From the NCBI GenBank assembly GCA_035344155.1, contig DAORAL010000029.1, positions 5,587 through 69,586 of the forward strand: a stretch of 64,000 nt of DNA, given 5' to 3'. Source of the stretch: UBA1845 sp002338715. Lineage in GTDB: Bacteria > Planctomycetota > Phycisphaerae > UBA1845. The notes under the pieces are model-generated. The model saw nothing but the letters and a program-made list of their open reading frames with translations, was not told the DNA's origin and made no database searches. Below, one piece after another: positions 60,601-64,000 of the stretch. Numbering within the stretch: the first letter of the stretch is position 1; every line of letters starts with the position of its first letter. The translations under genes and the position numbers were made by a program.

Positions 60601-62667
60601 ATGAACCCAGCACTCGCAACATTTCGAAATATCGGGATTGCTGCCCACATCGATGCCGGCAAGACCACCACGACCGAGCGCATCCTGTTTTATACCGGCG
60701 CGAGTCATCGCATGGGTGATGTCGATGATGGGACCACCGTCACCGATTTTGAAAAGCAGGAACAGCAGCGCGGCATCACGATTTACTCTGCCGCCGTCAG
60801 TTGCCCGTGGAAGGGGCATACGATCAACTTGATCGACACGCCCGGCCACGTCGACTTTACAGCCGAGGTTGAGCGGTCGCTGCGCGTGCTCGACGGGATG
60901 GTCGCCGTCTTCGATGCCAAAGAAGGTGTCGAGGCCCAGAGCGAAACAGTCTGGCGTCAGGGCAACAAGTACAAGGTTCCGCGCATCTGCTTCATCAACA
61001 AGATGGACAAGATCGGCGCCGATTTCCATGCCAGTGTTGGGTCCATCCGCAAGCGTTTCAATGAAACAGTGATCCCCGTGCAGATTCCGATGGGCGCGGA
61101 AAATACGTTTGAAGGTGTGATCGACCTGATGTCGATGCGGGCGCTTTATTTTCAAGGCGCAGTCGATGGTTCCAAGGTACAGGAATCAGAGATACCCGCA
61201 GCACTTGCTTCTGAGGCTGAGGCTGCTCGCCAGACAATGGTCGAGCACATCTGCGAAACCGACGAAGGGTTGGCTGACCGGTTTCTTTCGGATGACGAGA
61301 TTTCAGTCGCGGACTTGAAGAAGGCGTTGCGTGCTGCAACGATCGCCAACAAGGTCAGGCCGGTGCTTTGTGGGTCGGCGCTTTCGTACATGGGTGTGCG
61401 TCCGTTGCTGGATGCGGTCTGCGATTACTTGCCTTCACCCCTGGACATGCCATCCATTCATGCCAAGACTCCGGACGGTCGTCACGAAAAGGAACTGTCC
61501 AACGATCCGTCCGAACCGCTGGCCGCATTGGTGTTCAAGATCGTCGCCGAAAAACCTGTGGACCTTTATTTCCTGCGGATTTATTCGGGAACGATGAGGC
61601 CAAACTCGCGCGTCTTCAACCCGCAGATGGGTGAGAAGGAAAACGTGACGCGCTTGTTTCGGATGTATGCGAAGCGCCGCGATATTCTTGACTCTGCCAG
61701 TGCGGGCGAGATCGTCGGTGTGGTGGGCCCGAAGCTGGCGCTCACGGGACATACGCTGTGTGACCCGAGTCGGCAGGTTGTTCTTGAGACGATCGAGTTT
61801 CCTGAGACGGTTGTATCGCAATCGATCGAACCGGCTTCATCGCGCGATCGCGACAAACTCATCGATGCATTAACGGCGCTCGCCAAGCAGGATCCGACCT
61901 TCCGTTATCGCATGGATGAAGAAACAGGGCAGACGATTATTTCCGGGATGGGAGAACTTCATCTCGAAGTGTTGGCCAAGCGTATCGTTGACGACATGAA
62001 CGTCGATGTGCGCATTGGCAAACCGCGTGTGTCGTATCGCGAGGCCATTTCAAAACCCGCGGAAATTGAAGAGCGGTTCATCAAGGAGATCGGTGGCAAG
62101 CCGCAATTTGCGGTTGTGCGACTTCGGGTTGAACCGGCGACGGGCGGCGACGATACCGATCAGACGTTCTGCAACAAGGTACCGGAAGGGACGATCAATC
62201 CGGAGTTTCTTGCGGCGATTGAGACGGGCGTGAAAGACGCCGCATTGGGCGGTCCGCTTCTTGGATATCCGATGATCAAATGGAAGGCGACGTTGCTCCA
62301 TGCCGAACAAGACGAATCGGAGAGCACCGACGTCGCTTTTGAGAACGCCGCGCGGATCGCATTCACCAAGGCGGCTGAGGAAGGTCAGACGCAGCTGATG
62401 GAGCCGATCATGGCCGTCGAGATCCGCACGCCCGATCAATATTTCGGTGCGATCAATTCGGACCTCCACGCACGGCGCTCGATAATCACCGATACGAATA
62501 TTTCCGGCGACAGTCGCGTCATCGAGGTTGAGGTGCCGCTGGCCGAGATGTTTGGCTACACGACGCAGCTGCGAAGTTTGAGTCAGGGGCGAGCGACCGC
62601 CAGCATGGAGCCGCTCCACTACGCCGCCGTTCCCGCCCAGGTATCCAGCGCGATGCTGGCGACGTAA
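60601..62667 (+). CDS. fusA: Elongation factor G
   Basis: 688 aa. EF-G drives translocation and helps recycle ribosomes. G1 is AHIDAGKTTT, G3 DTPGHVDF, G4 NKMDKIGAD; domains II-V follow, with MGELHLEVLAKRI and YREAI typical of domain III-IV. The G2 region (DDGTTVTDFEKQEQQRGITI, then YSAAVSC) is closer to the EF-G2/mitochondrial type than to E. coli EF-G, where MDWMEQEQERGITI is found. Planctomycetes and spirochaetes often have a pair of such spd-type EF-Gs, so another may exist elsewhere. The ATG 60601 fits the family start; 60574 is an alternative. Confidence 0.93.
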   Translation: MNPALATFRNIGIAAHIDAGKTTTTERILFYTGASHRMGDVDDGTTVTDFEKQEQQRGITIYSAAVSCPWKGHTINLIDTPGHVDFTAEVERSLRVLDGMVAVFDAKEGVEAQSETVWRQGNKYKVPRICFINKMDKIGADFHASVGSIRKRFNETVIPVQIPMGAENTFEGVIDLMSMRALYFQGAVDGSKVQESEIPAALASEAEAARQTMVEHICETDEGLADRFLSDDEISVADLKKALRAATIANKVRPVLCGSALSYMGVRPLLDAVCDYLPSPLDMPSIHAKTPDGRHEKELSNDPSEPLAALVFKIVAEKPVDLYFLRIYSGTMRPNSRVFNPQMGEKENVTRLFRMYAKRRDILDSASAGEIVGVVGPKLALTGHTLCDPSRQVVLETIEFPETVVSQSIEPASSRDRDKLIDALTALAKQDPTFRYRMDEETGQTIISGMGELHLEVLAKRIVDDMNVDVRIGKPRVSYREAISKPAEIEERFIKEIGGKPQFAVVRLRVEPATGGDDTDQTFCNKVPEGTINPEFLAAIETGVKDAALGGPLLGYPMIKWKATLLHAEQDESESTDVAFENAARIAFTKAAEEGQTQLMEPIMAVEIRTPDQYFGAINSDLHARRSIITDTNISGDSRVIEVEVPLAEMFGYTTQLRSLSQGRATASMEPLHYAAVPAQVSSAMLAT

Positions 62668-62781
62668 TGGCGTTGGAAGGCGTAAGGGATCGCGGTGGGC
62701 CGATTCGCGGCGGATTGCTTTGCCAGGGGCGTTATCGCACCTTAGGTCTTGTGGGAGCTATGGTTGTGACGATGGGCGGCG

Positions 62782-62810
62782 TTGACTTGGGCGTCTGATT
62801 CTCGTACGCT
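62782..62810 (+). promoter_or_regulatory. Possible promoter for the YfgM-like gene
   Basis: TTGACT (62782-62787), 17-nt spacer, TACGCT (62805-62810), about 115 bp before the start codon. The -35 box is one base off consensus, the -10 two. The only promoter-like pair I see in this gap. Confidence 0.35.
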
Positions 62811-62924
62811 GCGCGGCTCGAAATAGATCGATAACTGCGACCGGATTTTCGGAATTCGGTTGGGCTGAACCTTATCAATAGCGCGGTCGAACAAAGGACC
62901 GCGGTCTACGCTCGCAGGCGACAT

Positions 62925-63917
62925 ATGAAATCAAAACGCAGACAAGAACTCAAAAGCAATGACCTCGCCCATGCACTCGAGCAGGTGGGGCCTTGGCTTA
63001 AGGACTGGGGATTTTACGCGATCGGTGGATTGGCGATCGTGTTTATTGCCATGATCATCTTCACGTACATGAAGTCCGCTCGTCAGACGGCGATGGACGA
63101 ATCGTACCTCAGTCTTCAAAAAGAACTGAGTACGGCTGCAAACAGCCCACTTGGCAGTGAAGATGAATTGCATCGGACGATTTCTCGAATTGCTGACCTC
63201 GGCGAGCAGAGCACGAATCAGGATTTCAAGATTGAGGCAGCACTGAAGCGCGGCAACATGGCGCTGAGCATTGCGATGAACAATCCGGGTGGCATCGATC
63301 TCGAATTCCTTAAGGATGCCAAATCCGCATTTGAAGAAGTCGTCAACAAGTACAAGAGCAAACCGATTCCCTATGGCCGAGCCTTGTATGGTCTTTACCA
63401 GGTTGAGGCCAATGCCTTTGCGGTTGATGGCGACTCAAGTCGAAAAGCGGCTGCGGCTGGTTATCTCACGACACTCCGGGATGACACGCGATTGGCGGGC
63501 GTCCCGTTTCAGACCATGGCCATCGATCGATTGAATGAGATTGATGAGCTTTTCACGAAGGTCGAATTCGCCGCCAAGCCGGATTCTGCGGTGCAAGCCG
63601 TCATCTCGCCGTCACAGCCAAGCTCCACTATCACGCTCGGTACACCCAAAGTCGTCACCAATGATGACGGTGGAAATGATGATCAAGCCCCAGATGATCA
63701 AGCCGCCGACGAGAAAGCGGCAGACGAGAAAGCAGCAGACGACATAGCAGCCGACGAGACCGGAGATGCGGCAGACGCTGCGGATGATGCCGGAACCGAC
63801 GCGGCTGAATCGGATGAAACCACCGAGGGTGGGGAGGGAGCCGCTGAAACCGACCAGGCGACTGGCGGTGAAGACGACGGCGAGAGCGAAAAGCCAACCG
63901 ACGGGGGCGAAAACTAG
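62925..63917 (+). CDS. YfgM/TPR-like membrane protein with acidic tail
   Basis: 330 aa. A cytoplasmic N-terminus with a basic patch and one membrane helix (about 32-50, IGGLAIVFIAMIIFTYM) is followed by helical, TPR-like repeats (about 60-215) facing the periplasm. The arrangement resembles YfgM, which binds the SecYEG exit side. The last ~90 residues are Asp/Ala/Glu repeats (such as DDQAADEKAADEKAADD), probably disordered. The ATG has no strong Shine-Dalgarno. It follows fusA by 257 bp; no bamB or der gene, usual YfgM neighbours, is seen. Confidence 0.65.
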   Translation: MKSKRRQELKSNDLAHALEQVGPWLKDWGFYAIGGLAIVFIAMIIFTYMKSARQTAMDESYLSLQKELSTAANSPLGSEDELHRTISRIADLGEQSTNQDFKIEAALKRGNMALSIAMNNPGGIDLEFLKDAKSAFEEVVNKYKSKPIPYGRALYGLYQVEANAFAVDGDSSRKAAAAGYLTTLRDDTRLAGVPFQTMAIDRLNEIDELFTKVEFAAKPDSAVQAVISPSQPSSTITLGTPKVVTNDDGGNDDQAPDDQAADEKAADEKAADDIAADETGDAADAADDAGTDAAESDETTEGGEGAAETDQATGGEDDGESEKPTDGGEN

Positions 63918-63950
63918 CCGCGTCAGCCGTCGTTATGCAGTTCAGGGGTT

Positions 63951-64000
63951 CAAGTGCTCAGGGGGGCAAGTGCTCAGGGGGGCAAGTGCTCAGGGGGGCA
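63951..64000. repeat. 16-bp tandem repeat running off the window edge
   Basis: Three exact copies of CAAGTGCTCAGGGGGG (63951-63998) with the fourth beginning at 63999. The G6 tract makes it a likely site for copy-number slippage. It begins 34 bp after the preceding stop, and its full length is unknown. Confidence 0.9.

Overview
The window looks like a chromosomal segment of a Gram-negative planctomycete, probably Phycisphaerae-like. The pointers are a complete lipid A and outer-membrane biogenesis set (lpxD, a fused lpxC-fabZ, lpxA, skp, bamA), a CxxCGYNLxG...CPECG zinc-ribbon membrane protein of the planctomycete type, and acidic or low-complexity tails on several core proteins. Base composition is moderately GC-rich by eye. 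The taxonomic call is inference; no rRNA gene is present.

Region 1 (1-8,300, minus strand) is the right-hand part of an integrated mobile element. A compact recombinase module (small ORF, DUF2924 protein, large serine recombinase, HTH protein) is linked by a 3-bp gap and ATGA overlaps. It is followed by two overlapping genes of unknown function, a small unknown protein coupled to a sigma-70-like protein, and a phage-type RecA/Sak4-like ATPase overlapping a DUF669 protein. The element ends close to the 3' end of a tRNA-Asn gene; its other end lies outside the window.

Region 2 (8,300-23,480) holds mixed accessory genes: a di-heme cytochrome c peroxidase, a Kdo/WaaP-type kinase, larE, a 1154-aa LptC/OstA-like export protein, a cysteine desulfurase, an MTA phosphorylase-like enzyme, a beta-propeller protein, two divergent Fpg-family glycosylases, and an ArsR/SRPBCC/DUF4287 cluster with a palindrome at the ArsR start codon.

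Region 3 (23,489-38,476, minus strand) is a long co-directional run: a GlmU-like uridylyltransferase, prs, bL25, pth, bS6, ssb, bL9, dnaB, bamA, skp, lpxD, lpxC-fabZ, lpxA and a Gfo/Idh dehydrogenase. It links precursor supply, ribosome and replication genes to lipid A and outer-membrane protein assembly. The bS18 gene usually found near ssb is absent. A tRNA-Gln, csrA and a Wzz-like coiled-coil membrane protein follow.

Region 4 (42,100-62,700, plus strand) is a merged beta/str transcription-translation cluster: tRNA-Thr, tuf, rpmG, tRNA-Trp, secE, nusG, rplK, rplA, rplJ, rplL, rpoB, rpoC, rpsL, rpsG, fusA. Near-consensus promoters lie ahead of tRNA-Thr and rpoB, and terminator-like hairpins follow secE, rplL and rpsG. 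Two unexpected genes interrupt it: a GNAT-type acetyltransferase between rpoB and rpoC, and a BioY biotin transporter between rpsL and rpsG. The window ends with a YfgM/TPR-like membrane protein with an acidic tail and a 16-bp tandem repeat running off the edge.
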